Origin: Galerina marginata
Taxonomy: Eukaryota; Basidiomycota; Agaricomycetes; Agaricales; Galerinaceae
Assembly (NCBI GenBank): GCA_023014335.1
Contig: JAECYW010000010.1
Span: forward strand, 1,364,001 to 1,428,000
Direction of reading: 5' to 3'
Length of the DNA stretch: 64,000 nt
Shown: positions 54,782 through 64,000 of the stretch, one piece after another
How the letters are laid out: every line of letters starts with the position of its first letter
How positions within the stretch are numbered: the stretch's first letter is position 1
The notes under the pieces: generated by a model
Seen by the model: only the letters and a program-made list of their open reading frames with translations
What the model was told of the DNA's origin: nothing
Database searches by the model: none
Translations under genes and position numbers: made by a program

Positions 54782-55108
54782 GGGCACAAAGGGTGAAATG
54801 AGAGGTGGTGGTGCTCAACGACATGTAACAAGTCCCAAGCAGTGCCGCAGCAGGTGTAAGCATGTCCCCGTTGGAGGGTCGAGCCCCGTCTGGTCGCTTG
54901 AAGCGACGACGTCAACGACGTCGCACGTGATCGTCCCTGACGGTCCATGTGAAAGGCGTGTCCGAAAGCAGATTGGGCATGGAGAAACTCTCCAAGAAAC
55001 AACGAATTCGAAGCGAGCAAGCCGTCCACGTTTCTTTCAAGTACTTCGCCCCGACGATCAGCAAGGAAGACAGCGAAGGTCTTAAAGAGGCGCTTCTAGG
55101 TGTCAATT
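54782..55108. promoter_or_regulatory. Divergent promoter region
   Basis: The 327 bases between the start of the membrane protein copy 2 (-) and that of the RhoGAP gene (+). They must serve both. I see no clear TATA box. G+C-rich cgacgacgtcaacgacgtcg near 54902 is a near-palindrome that could be a binding site (inference). Confidence 0.4.
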
Positions 55109-57911
55109 ATGCCTCCAGTCTCGTTCAATCTTAAACAGAGACTAGCAGCACTGTCGCAGGCCCAGTCTTCACCGTCGTCGCCCCACAGCCCAAGTTTCTC
55201 TCATACAAGGAACGGAGATGGAGGAGAGTCGTATCTGCGCTCACCAACAAGCCCTACTTCCAAGCGGAAGATCTTTAATCCACCGAATTGGATGAAGAAG
55301 TCACAGACTTCATCCTCAAATGTATACGGCGACCGACAATATTCTCATGGAGAGGAGGAAAAGAAGATGGTTCAAGAAGTTTTGTCGAGGATGATATTTC
55401 AGGCTGGGGTCGATTTTGAGTCAGTGCACTTTTTATGATTTTCGCAGTATTCATGATGGCTGAGACATTCATGCCAGGACAAGACCAATGTAAGGACAAT
55501 CATTTTGAATCAACGCGTATAAAAGTCATTGAAAAATGCTCCTCTTATTAATCTAGGGTTGTTCTCAACGCCTCAGCGCTGCCTGACCCGCAGACCGTGT
55601 CATACGATCTCCTACTCGCGTATGTTTTTCGAACTCTTGCCGCATAACCTCCTCATGTTTTGGCCCTCCTAGGCGCATCCTATCATATTTGGACTTGTAC
55701 GGTACGCCAGCCCCTCTATATCTACGCGTATCGGCGAACTGATCGATGCTCGTCATTCTGATGCCTACCCCGTTATGTTGTTTGATTGCTCCTTTTATTT
55801 CCGGCCACAATATAACCGCTCGCAGTCGAGGCAGACTACACTGTCGTATTCTTTGCTGCCGGGTCGAAGCATGCTCCTAGCTGGAACTGGGTCTGGAAGG
55901 CATATCGCAGCCTAAGTAGGAAGTACAGAAAGAATCTGAAGCAACTGGTACGCTTATCCTTCGGTTATTGTCTTTATCTGACGTCGATACTGATCGATTT
56001 CGTAAAGTATATCGTACATTCATCCTTCTTCTCCAAAAGTAAGTCCTTCTCGGCGTCATCCACGTCAGTGCGACTAATCTGTGCCTTAGTGTTGTTTTCA
56101 TTGGCAGGGGCGATCATCAGGTTCGGCTTTCTTGCTTTTGCGCTTTCCTAATCTTCATTCACCGTGCTACAGCCCAAAATTCTTCCGCAAATTAATGTAT
56201 ATTACAACTCTCTCAGAACTGGCAAAGCACGTCCCATTAACGCAGATTGACATACCGCCTGCTGTATACCAGTGCGTCTGGCCTCTTTATGCAAAAGCCG
56301 CGCTTAACCGTCTTCTTTTTAAAAGGGAAAACCTCAAATATGAGCGTAAAATCTCACTTCCAGTCCCAGCCCGCTCAAACATCTTCGGTGTGCCATTAGA
56401 AGATATAATGGGCTACGACGGGGAAAAAGGAGGAATTCCCAGAGTTGTGAGGGATGCAATCCAGTTCTTGAGGGATACAGGTATGTTAAACGGCCCTTAT
56501 CGGTCATAAATGGCTGGGTTTAAAAATATTCACAGGCATGCAAGACGACGGCCTTTTCAGGCGTTCACCCTCCTCCGCTCTCCTTCGTGCAGTCCAAGAA
56601 GCCTACGACCGAGGCAATGTCGTCTCACTAGATACTTTCGCGGACCCACATATTGCTGCGGTACTAATAAAGAAATATCTGAGGGATCTACCCGAACCCA
56701 TCTTCCCGGAGACCACATATGGGGTCGTTAGGCGCTGCCCTCTGCCTCCCGGAAACATTAAAGACGATGAAGCGGAGATGGCTAGTGTGCACTACGTGCG
56801 GGATGTGCTGCTACCAGAACTGGTTCCTTGTGCTTATATCTTACTATCTCATGTCCTGCGTAAGTGTATTATAATCTTTTCCTTCGATCTTTTTGTCATC
56901 GTACACCTGTGTATTTATGCTAACTAATTCGCAGACCTCCTACATGACGTTTCCCTACGGAGTAGCTTCAACAGAATGGACGCCACCAACCTAGCCATCG
57001 TCATCTGCCCCAACCTCGTGAAGAGTTCAAATCCAGTGCGCGATGTGATGATGTGCAGCCTGCCCGTGCCGGACATGGCATCTCCTAGCCAGAGCCAGAC
57101 AACAAGCGCCGGAACGCTGGCAGCCTCTCAACTGTCGAATTCCCAATCGAGCGCAGACTCTGTGGAAGGGAAGACGACGCTGGGCATGGTCATCGCCCTC
57201 TGCATACGGCGATACTACGAGATCTTCGACGAGGTCGTGGATCGGAGTGAGGCTGTTGCTCCGTGGCGCGCTCTGCGTGACCGCGGTCCCGAGTTCGATG
57301 GTGCGAGTACGGGGTCTGGCAGTCCCAGACAGCCGACGTATGTTTTGGGCGATGAGGAGGACGACGAGGAGCCCGCTGCGAACGGGAACGAGGCCTGGTC
57401 TCCGAGCGCGTGGGGGATGCCTTCTACTTCCGGCCACCAGCCACCATCATCACATTTCGGTACCAAGCGGCATAAGAACACGCTCTCGAACGGCAGCAAC
57501 GGCATCGCCGCGCGCTCCATGTTCAACGACTCCTCTACGGCCGCGCCGTCCGCGTGGAGCGGAACGATGCGCTCCTCGTCGCATACTGGGGCTGGGAACG
57601 GCAAGGCGAAGTCGATGGTTAGCGTCGAGGGTTCGGGCACCGACGGCCCTTTGGGTTTAGGGACGCTCCGGAAGGGCTCGATATCGATCGGAAGAGGCAC
57701 GACGAGGAAGGGCTCTGGCGCGGCTGTCGAGGCTGTGAGTGTTGTTGCTGAGGGGTTCTTCACGCCGCCAGCTGGGGCGCCTCCTGTGCCTAAGCGGCCG
57801 TCGAAGAATGCGATGGAGAATGGACGAAGGGATGCGCCTGGCGCTGGAGACGAGGAGGAACGAGTCCTGAGTGTTGGTGAGAGGAGGAGGCTGTTTGAGG
57901 GTGGTACGTGA
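55109..57911 (+). CDS. Sec14/BCH-like plus RhoGAP domain protein
   Basis: About 700 residues in several exons, start MPPVSFNLKQRLAALSQAQS. A disordered Ser/Pro-rich N-terminus leads into a Sec14/BCH-like lipid-binding domain: VLNASALPDPQTVSYDLLLA, RILSYLDLYVEADYTVVFFA, WVWKAYRSLSRKYRKNLKQL, YIVHSSFFSKMLFSLAGAII, SPKFFRKLMYITTLSELAKH. The RhoGAP domain follows: FGVPLEDIMGYDGEKGGIPR, DGLFRRSP (with the catalytic Arg finger), LRDLPEPIFPE, NRMDATNLAIVICPNLV. This is the p50RhoGAP/ECM25-like arrangement. It should stimulate GTP hydrolysis by Cdc42 or Rho1 and so act in cell polarity. The C-terminal 250 residues are disordered, G+C-rich in codon use, with a proline-rich PPAGAPPVPKRP that may bind SH3 domains. 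Confidence 0.9.
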
Positions 57912-58310
57912 GCTTGGGCGGTGCCGATTTATGGTCTTAATTTATTGTTACTATTTTTCAACTGATGATACCCTGTTGGTCTTTTTTTTATGGAGGAGCG
58001 GTACTTACTTAGTGTAAGCTTGTGGATTTACGCTAAATAATTTGTAACTTCTTAGTTGTTGTCTTTCTACATCTTACTAGCCATGTTGACTTGAGGCTTA
58101 TGGTCCGAAATTTGTATCTGGGCATCACCACGGAGACGAAAACGCAAGCTTCCTCAAAATGTATACCGACACAACAAAGAATCGAAAGCGCAGGAGGCGT
58201 AAGCTATTATGGAGCGAAATGCACGAAAGTACAAGATAAGTTCACCATCCTACGATTCTATGTATCCCACCGTGCATTATGGAGGTGCGCTGGCACTGGA
58301 GGGGGAGTCG

Positions 58311-59026
58311 CTATGGAAAAAATATGAGTGCTCGTAAAAAGACGGAGAAATTGCAGTGGCACGCACTTATTTTCTCGCCCTCGTCGGCCTGGGAAGCAGG
58401 AACAGGCGAATCGCCTTGCATGTTGATGCCGAGACCCACACCGTCGACTTTGCCTGTTCTCTTCTGCTCAAAGGCTGGCCGGGGAACCGTGGCCCCTTCG
58501 AAAGACGCGTCCTTTGTGATGAGCGAGCGGTCGAGACTATGGACGACGTGGTACGGGTCGATGAGAGTAGAGTCGGCTGTGGGAGGGTAAATACGATCTC
58601 GAAATAATAGTAAAATGCGTGACGTACAGGTATCCCCAGCCTTCGTGTCGTGTTCGTATCGATCGTTGGGGCCGACAGACAGATCGGGCGATGAGGATGG
58701 GTATGGCAGCGATAGGCGATAATACCGTTTCTTGTTCGATCTCGTCGAGTGCACTGTAGTAGGCGCCGATGTGATGCGGTTTGCGGAATAGACCCTCCAA
58801 CAGACGAAACAGACGAGCACCAAGACTATGACTGGAAATACAAATATGAATTAAACTCTCTTAGGCGAGAAAAGTAGAACGGCGCACCCCAGACGATAAT
58901 ATCGAGGGTACATTGACACCACTTCACCCAAGGTACCACACCCGGCTTGCAACCACCCCCGAAGATCCTTGGACTCGATGCGGACGGGTCTTCCGAGTCA
59001 CGCGCAACGAGGTTGGGAATATACAT
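58311..59026 (-). CDS. Probable single-pass membrane protein, unknown
   Basis: Three exons (58888-59026, 58628-58831, 58311-58576) join in frame to 202 residues starting MYIPNLVARDSEDPSASSPR. One hydrophobic helix spans the first intron (CTLDIIVWVIVLVLVCFVCW), followed by a basic stretch (STRSNKKRYYRLSLPY) and a polar, probably cytoplasmic, tail. The first in-frame ATG is at 59026, as an upstream stop blocks a longer start. I know no family. The continuity through two good introns is the main support. The 399 bases from 57912 to 58310 separate it from the RhoGAP gene and hold nothing else. Confidence 0.48.
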
Positions 59027-59897
59027 TGGCTCTCGGTCGTCGACGGGGAATAGGAGCGGTAGTTCTGTGATTCGAAAGCAGGGAAGCCAAGGCGGTTCAG
59101 ACAAGGCGAAGAAAGAAGGCGGGGAGAAAACAGAAAGCAGAAACGACTGGAAGATAGCAAAGCACAAAAGTGTGGGTTGCGGGATGGATGGGCGCCAGGC
59201 CTTTTATTATGGAAGAACGTGAAGGAGGAGGCTGGCCAACATCCTTGTTCTGGCCTGGTGAACTTTCGTCTAGACATTTAGATGGGGGCTTGAAGAGCTA
59301 TTTTTAGTTTAGGTCATCCGCTGGTATTTGATGCGTGCAATGTTGGAGGTAGTAGAGAATAATCCACGCCCCGAGCTTGTGTGGTGTCGCTCTTATTTTC
59401 GAGGAAGGCCCTTACGGTCAACAGTGTGCCTGTCGTTCGAACTCAGTCAGTACAAACCGGGAGTCCCAAGGTAGCGCCTACAGAACCAAACAAGCGCGGA
59501 GTTACGCCTTGGCACATATCCAAGCGAACTAATGCCGCGTTTGTTCCATGCTTAATTTCTCCATCTAGACCTGGCGAATAGAAAACCGAATTCCAATAAA
59601 GATATTAATTGAATAGTTCCGAATGCCATCACCGTGACCACCGGCGCCTCAATCTCATCAGTAAGACCGAGGGCACGTGTATCAAGAAAACACGATGTAG
59701 CCTCGTGTCTGGTGGCGGAAGTGATTACCGCTTCGGACTCGTTGAATTGAAAGACTTCCTACATATACCTTCAGGTTCCCTTGATGCCTTGGTGTTTATC
59801 AGCCTCCACCTTTGACCTCCCGATCCCAACGAGAAAGAAACAGCGGATTCGCCGCCCAATCAAGATCTCACCACCCATCCCCCGCCCTTCAGGCAGC
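59027..59897. other. Intergenic region between divergent genes
   Basis: About 870 bases with promoters for the minus-strand gene at 58311-59026 and the plus-strand gene at 59898. Minus-strand frames at 58924-59277 and plus-strand frames at 59609-59815 lack domains. No repeat seen. Confidence 0.45.
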
Positions 59898-61539
59898 ATG
59901 AACCTCAGGAGCTACAACGCAGATGAGAACGCGAACGGAAACACTCATGCTGGTGGGACATTCCACTTATTTTTGCGAGGGAATTCCGGCTTAATTTACA
60001 CATCCAATATCTCCCATATATCGCGTTCGGCACCCAGGCTCAAATGCCTTCTATTTCGTGCCTCATAAATCAGGGACAGGGAAACCCATCGTCCGAAGAC
60101 GCGTCCCGCCACCACCTTCTTCTCCTTTAGATGATATCGACTCTGCCGTACCTGCTAATACAACTCCAAAAGCCACCGAAATGACTTCACCTGATGGGAG
60201 ACGTCCGACGCTCGCCGTCAGAACGTCAACACCATTAGTAGAGCTTAACGACGGATCGACAGTTCGTACGGCGACACCCAAGCCAAGATTTGATCCCATA
60301 AAAGCCTTCCGAAGTAGTTTCCGTGGAAGGCAGGCCGGAAGCGAAGCGCCTTCTGTCAATAGCCAGAGGCGGTGGAAAGGGAAGGGCAAGGCAGACGCTT
60401 TAGACGATGAAGAGAACCAAAAGAAGGAAGAAAGTAGGGTTGCTTCGAAGGCGAGAGAGATACGAGAGTGGATGAAAGGCAGGTCGGGGTCCGACATTCA
60501 TCGCTCAGCAACCTACGCAGGGACTAGCAAACAGGACAAGGGAGAGACGAGCTACGCAACCAAGACGAAGCAAACTATGGGGGGGGTACGTGACCTTTTC
60601 AAAAATCGCCGTCCTCCACAAAACGATCGAGGGCCGAGACCAGGGCAAACGTACGAAATAGTTAACCGACGCATAGTTGAGACCAACCCCGAGAAAACAG
60701 TGGAGATATCAACTTGGCGGGAACACTCGGGCAAGGGGAAGGCAGAGAACGACGAGGATAGGATGAGCATTTACTACCTCAGTGCGGATGAATACCCCCA
60801 AGATGGCGACTACGCGAACGAAGCGAGTCCGAAGGTAGAATGGAGAATAGAAGGCTCAGAAATATCTCGGATAGAGAGGGAGCGCTCACAAGCTGGGAGT
60901 ACCTCGAATCGGCATCCTAATATTCGAGCAGACGCCAATTCACCCCAGGTATGTCGGGCAATCGATCCACGACAGTCATTCAAATTTCGATCTATATAGA
61001 CAGAGCGACAGCAGGTTGGAAGGTTCAGTTCGCGCCGGAAGCGGAGCGGTAAAGGCGAATCTGCCAATTCGCCCATCCCAAGAGAAGGAACCATATCGCC
61101 AAGTACCAGTGAAAAGGATCCAGAACCACCATCGTCGAAGAAAGGTCCATCAGATAGCGGAATTCCAGTCTCTTCAACACCAGTGGAAAATCAAGGCCAG
61201 CGCGTACTACGCAATAGAGGACGGCACACTCAGTCACCACCAATCGAAAAAACGCTTCCGCCTTCGCCCTTCCACCCCACGCAGTCGGGATCGACCATTA
61301 GCAGTATCAAGTCGGAGTCCACAGTAGAATTCGAGGCCATTTTAGAAAGCTGCGAACCGTCTCTTTTGCATGTTTCCCCTATTTTGAGGAGTTTAGGGAT
61401 CCGACACGTTGAACATCTAAGAGCGGCAGCAAGGTTGACCCCCAAGACACGAGATCGCGAGGTTAAAGAGGATGCCTTGAGATTAGGAATGACAGTCATG
61501 GAATGGGCAATCTTCGTGGATAAAATATTTACGCTATAG
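59898..61539 (+). CDS. Disordered protein with conserved C-terminal helical domain
   Basis: Three exons (59898-59952, 60080-60948, 61000-61539) give 487 residues, all in frame. Start MNLRSYNADENANGNTHAGK. Most of the chain is Ser/Pro/Lys-rich and charged (RRRVPPPPSSPLDD, RRWKGKGKADALDDEE, QTYEIVNRRIVETNPEKTVE). The last 60 residues look folded: CEPSLLHVSPILRSLGIRHV, then EHLRAAARLTPKTRDREVKE and LGMTVMEWAIFVDKI. The helix pattern recalls SAM-type domains, which mediate protein-protein contacts (inference). I do not know a function. Short basic patches (RRKRSGKG) could act as nuclear signals. No signal peptide or membrane helix. Confidence 0.68.
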
Positions 61540-61940
61540 CATAGAGGTTGACAATGCGGGTTTAGCTCGAAACTCGACGCCGTTTCTTTGTGTAGGAGTC
61601 CAAGAAGGTTTTAGACGATCTCGTCAGGTAGACAAAAGCGTTCAGCCTTGCTGACGTCAAATGATCGGACATCTCGGCGTTACCCGGACCGAGTTTGAGC
61701 GGAAGCAACTTGGCAAGCACGTTGATTGGACGTTGGCGAGTTGTTGGCGAGTCTATGCAAGGAAGAAATGGCTTTGATCACAGCATAACAAAATGCCCTT
61801 ACCTATCCTATTTTTCGCACATTTGTGTTGCATTTTGATCATAGGCTGTTTTGAATATTGTCAAGAACGAAAGTTACAAAACCCTCCAAGAGTTTTCCGA
61901 GAGATGTCCTATTGGCAAGTTCGAATTTATTGTCCATGTA
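61540..61940. other. Intergenic region between convergent genes
   Basis: About 400 bases with the 3' ends of the disordered-protein gene (+) and the F-box gene (-). No supported feature. Confidence 0.5.
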
Positions 61941-63393
61941 TTACGAATGAGAGAGGTCAAGGCGATATGAGAGGGTAAGGGTGATTTGGGATCCGTCATG
62001 AATTTTTGGGAGTCTTTCCCCAACCAATCTTTCAAAGGTTAATCGACACTGGCTTCCTATCTTGCTGATGTCTCCATCGTTGCCATTGTCGGATTCTTCC
62101 TCGTCGTCCGACTCGGGTACTTGGTAGACCATATGGAGATAAAATTCCAGTGGTTTTCCTGAAGAGATTCGGACTATTTCGCGGTCAAGTGCCTCCCAGT
62201 CTGCATGGAAGCAACTTTCTGGACCACCCACGCTGCTGTAGAACCCGATATAAGCGCTCAAATTGAATTTTTCCATAGAATTTTGGATTGGGAATGTATT
62301 GAGGATGGTGCAAAGGTCCGCTAACGGGTCGTCTCTACTGGTTGGAAATACGACGTCGATATTCAAAACCCGTAGACGTACTGCATCGGAGAAATTTATC
62401 GACCCTCCATATGAGTGGTAATCTAGAAAAGCAGTTAATGCCTTGAAAGTTCAACGTTCAGGGACTGAGGCCTGAGGACGTACTATTATTCTCGTCTGAT
62501 AATAGGTAAAGCTCTTCCAGCGAATTTTTCGCGATTTGGATGATTTTCTGCACGGACGCCACATTTTCGCGCTTCGTTAACGTCTTCAAAGTCCGTAAGC
62601 AAGAAAGGTCGGCTATGAGAGGAATATCGGAGTCGCAGTGAGCGTTTATTACGGTCTCTATGACGCCTGTCGGCGGGTCGTACTCGAGATTTTGGAGTTG
62701 TGGAGGAAGGTGTAAAGGGTATGTGCCTAGGTCATCGCCAAAAGGTTCAAGGTCCGAGAAGCTGATATTTAGGTCTCTCAGGTTGGTAGAGCTAGCCAGC
62801 AAGGCCCTCGGTATACTCATCATTCTGGAGATTTCGAGGAAGGTGATGTATGGATAAATAAAAGGCTGCAAGAAATTTTGTTCCAGACTGCGAGCATCGG
62901 AGAACTTCTCTGGAAATGACCACCCGCGTATGAAGAGGTTCCTGATGCAGCCCCCTGACTGCCTAATTACTTCCATTACCCTTATAAACTCTGCGTCTTG
63001 AGCCACCCAGTCGTTGTCGGACGATGAAATCGTCAATATCAGCCCGCGCACGTATCTAGCGATGTACGGTGCAGCATACAGAATGTCGAGGAAACGTTGT
63101 ATCCGCTTACGGCGGGCGCCTTGATGTCCGAGTCTCCGCGTGTCTGAAAACTCTGAACTGAACTCGATGGTGGTAAATATCTGCATTTGGCTTCGTGAAA
63201 CGAAAGCTCTGCAGGTGAGAGTGAGCGCCATCAGGGTCCCAAGGTCCTCCTCGGGGTGGAAACAATCGATAATTTCATCGACAATTTCCTGTGAGAGTCG
63301 GAGAATGTGCGATTGAGGCATTGTGAGAGGAGAAAGGAAACTGCGAAGCTGGAGTAAAGATGCTGGCAAGGGGTAATTGATTCCAGGTGGCAT
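61941..63393 (-). CDS. F-box protein
   Basis: Two exons, 62484-63393 and 61941-62422, joined across a 61-nt GTACGT..CTAG intron, give 463 residues. The F-box-like part is near the start: SQEIVDEIIDCFHPEEDLGT, then LTLTCRAFVSRSQMQIFTTI, as in agaric proteins where the F-box ends in a strand before FSSEF. The body contains ARYVRGLILTISSS, LRDLNISFSDLEPFGDD and LRTLKTLTKR, a loose leucine-rich pattern. The C-terminal exon has an acidic ESDDEEESDNGND and ends RLDLSHS. The start is the first ATG, 63393; a second in-frame ATG at 63321 (MPQSHILRLSQEIVDEI) is equally likely. It is not close to families A or B. SCF adaptor by family. Confidence 0.75.
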
Positions 63394-64000
63394 GGCTGTT
63401 ATCTCAATTGGTGATTTACGTAAAGATGGATCAGTTTATATCCCCGAGAATTTATCGAGGAGTGCCAACGGATGAGGGGACCACGAATAACACGCTTCCG
63501 TCCTTGAAACTCGGAGCTATATAAAGTCTGGCCGATTCAAGCTTTGACTCTCGAATCTGAGCCTATGGCAGCACCTTTTAAGTTGTTGGTTCGGTATCCG
63601 CGACAGTCAAAATTTAAGCCGTTCTAACAAAAATAGAGCTATCGTACCTCCAAGCTCATACATATAAAATGCATATTCGACACCAATTCGCCCTGAAAAT
63701 ACCTAAAGAAGAATATACCCTTTCCGGAAACATAGACAGGGGGATGGTTCAGGAGAATTCAAGCAGAATGATTTTCGGGTATCTTACCAGTCCATGTCGA
63801 ATCATCATCTGTGCAAATTACTGAAAGGTAAATCGAAGATGCGAAAAATAAAGCAGACGAGAGGTTGCTCTTGAAAATGAATCTAGTTTGCCGTGGTTGG
63901 TAAATAGCGCCACACATGCCAAATATATCTGCGTGATAAGAAGCATCAGGTTTGTATCCGAACTACCACCATCCCATTCGTGAAAAAATAGCCGCAGAAA
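63394..64000. other. Right edge, promoter side of the last F-box gene
   Basis: The final 607 bases hold the upstream region of the minus-strand F-box gene. I found no long frame, repeat or RNA gene in them. Confidence 0.45.

Noticed and set aside
1..64000. tRNA, rRNA, CRISPR array, complete transposon, secondary-metabolite cluster
   Set aside because: Looked for by eye and not found. No cloverleaf, array, intact transposase or backbone biosynthetic enzyme was seen; small RNA genes could be missed without a covariance-model search.

Overview
The window is nuclear DNA from a filamentous basidiomycete, most likely an Agaricomycete mushroom. The evidence is gene structure: many genes are cut by short introns of about 45-75 nt with GT..AG ends, and gene spacing is compact. 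Several families are typical of agarics: expanded F-box proteins, seven-helix membrane proteins and a polyporopepsin-like aspartic peptidase. No tRNA, rRNA, CRISPR array or viral gene was seen. Exon joins were worked out by eye from splice signals and reading-frame continuity.

Layout. 1-8.3 kb: 3' part of an NTA1-type N-terminal amidase (-), a degraded stretch, an F-box gene (+), a RidA-like gene (+) and an MFS transporter (-). 8.6-10.2 kb: a secreted BNR-type beta-propeller protein (-). 10.6-17.7 kb: a tandem triplication of an F-box gene (family A), with a small unknown gene and a hAT transposase remnant between copies 2 and 3. 19.1-25.4 kb: three tandem members of a second F-box family (family B). 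25.6-28.9 kb: AVL9. 30.2-31.3 kb: a secreted or membrane-anchored unknown protein. 32.4-34.0 kb: EBP2. 34.3-36.2 kb: an aspartic peptidase with a histidine-rich N-terminus. 38.1-44.0 kb: a seven-helix membrane protein, two divergent F-box genes (one a fourth family B member) and a decayed second copy of the seven-helix gene. 44.2-48.5 kb: an APH-fold kinase and a polytopic membrane protein, each preceded by a copy of one repeat. 49.1-54.8 kb: another seven-helix protein and a tandem pair of multi-pass membrane proteins. 55.1-57.9 kb: a Sec14-like/RhoGAP protein. 58.3-63.4 kb: a short single-pass protein, a disordered protein with a conserved C-terminal domain, and a tenth F-box gene.

Housekeeping genes (NTA1, AVL9, EBP2, RhoGAP) sit among fast-changing families that have spread by local duplication. 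Ten F-box or F-box-like genes in 64 kb is the dominant feature. They would act as substrate adaptors of SCF ubiquitin ligases, but no substrate can be read from the sequence. I saw no operon-like pathway and no clear new multi-gene system. The best leads are the conserved C-terminus of F-box family B, the repeat-flanked APH gene, and several conserved-looking genes without a recognised function.
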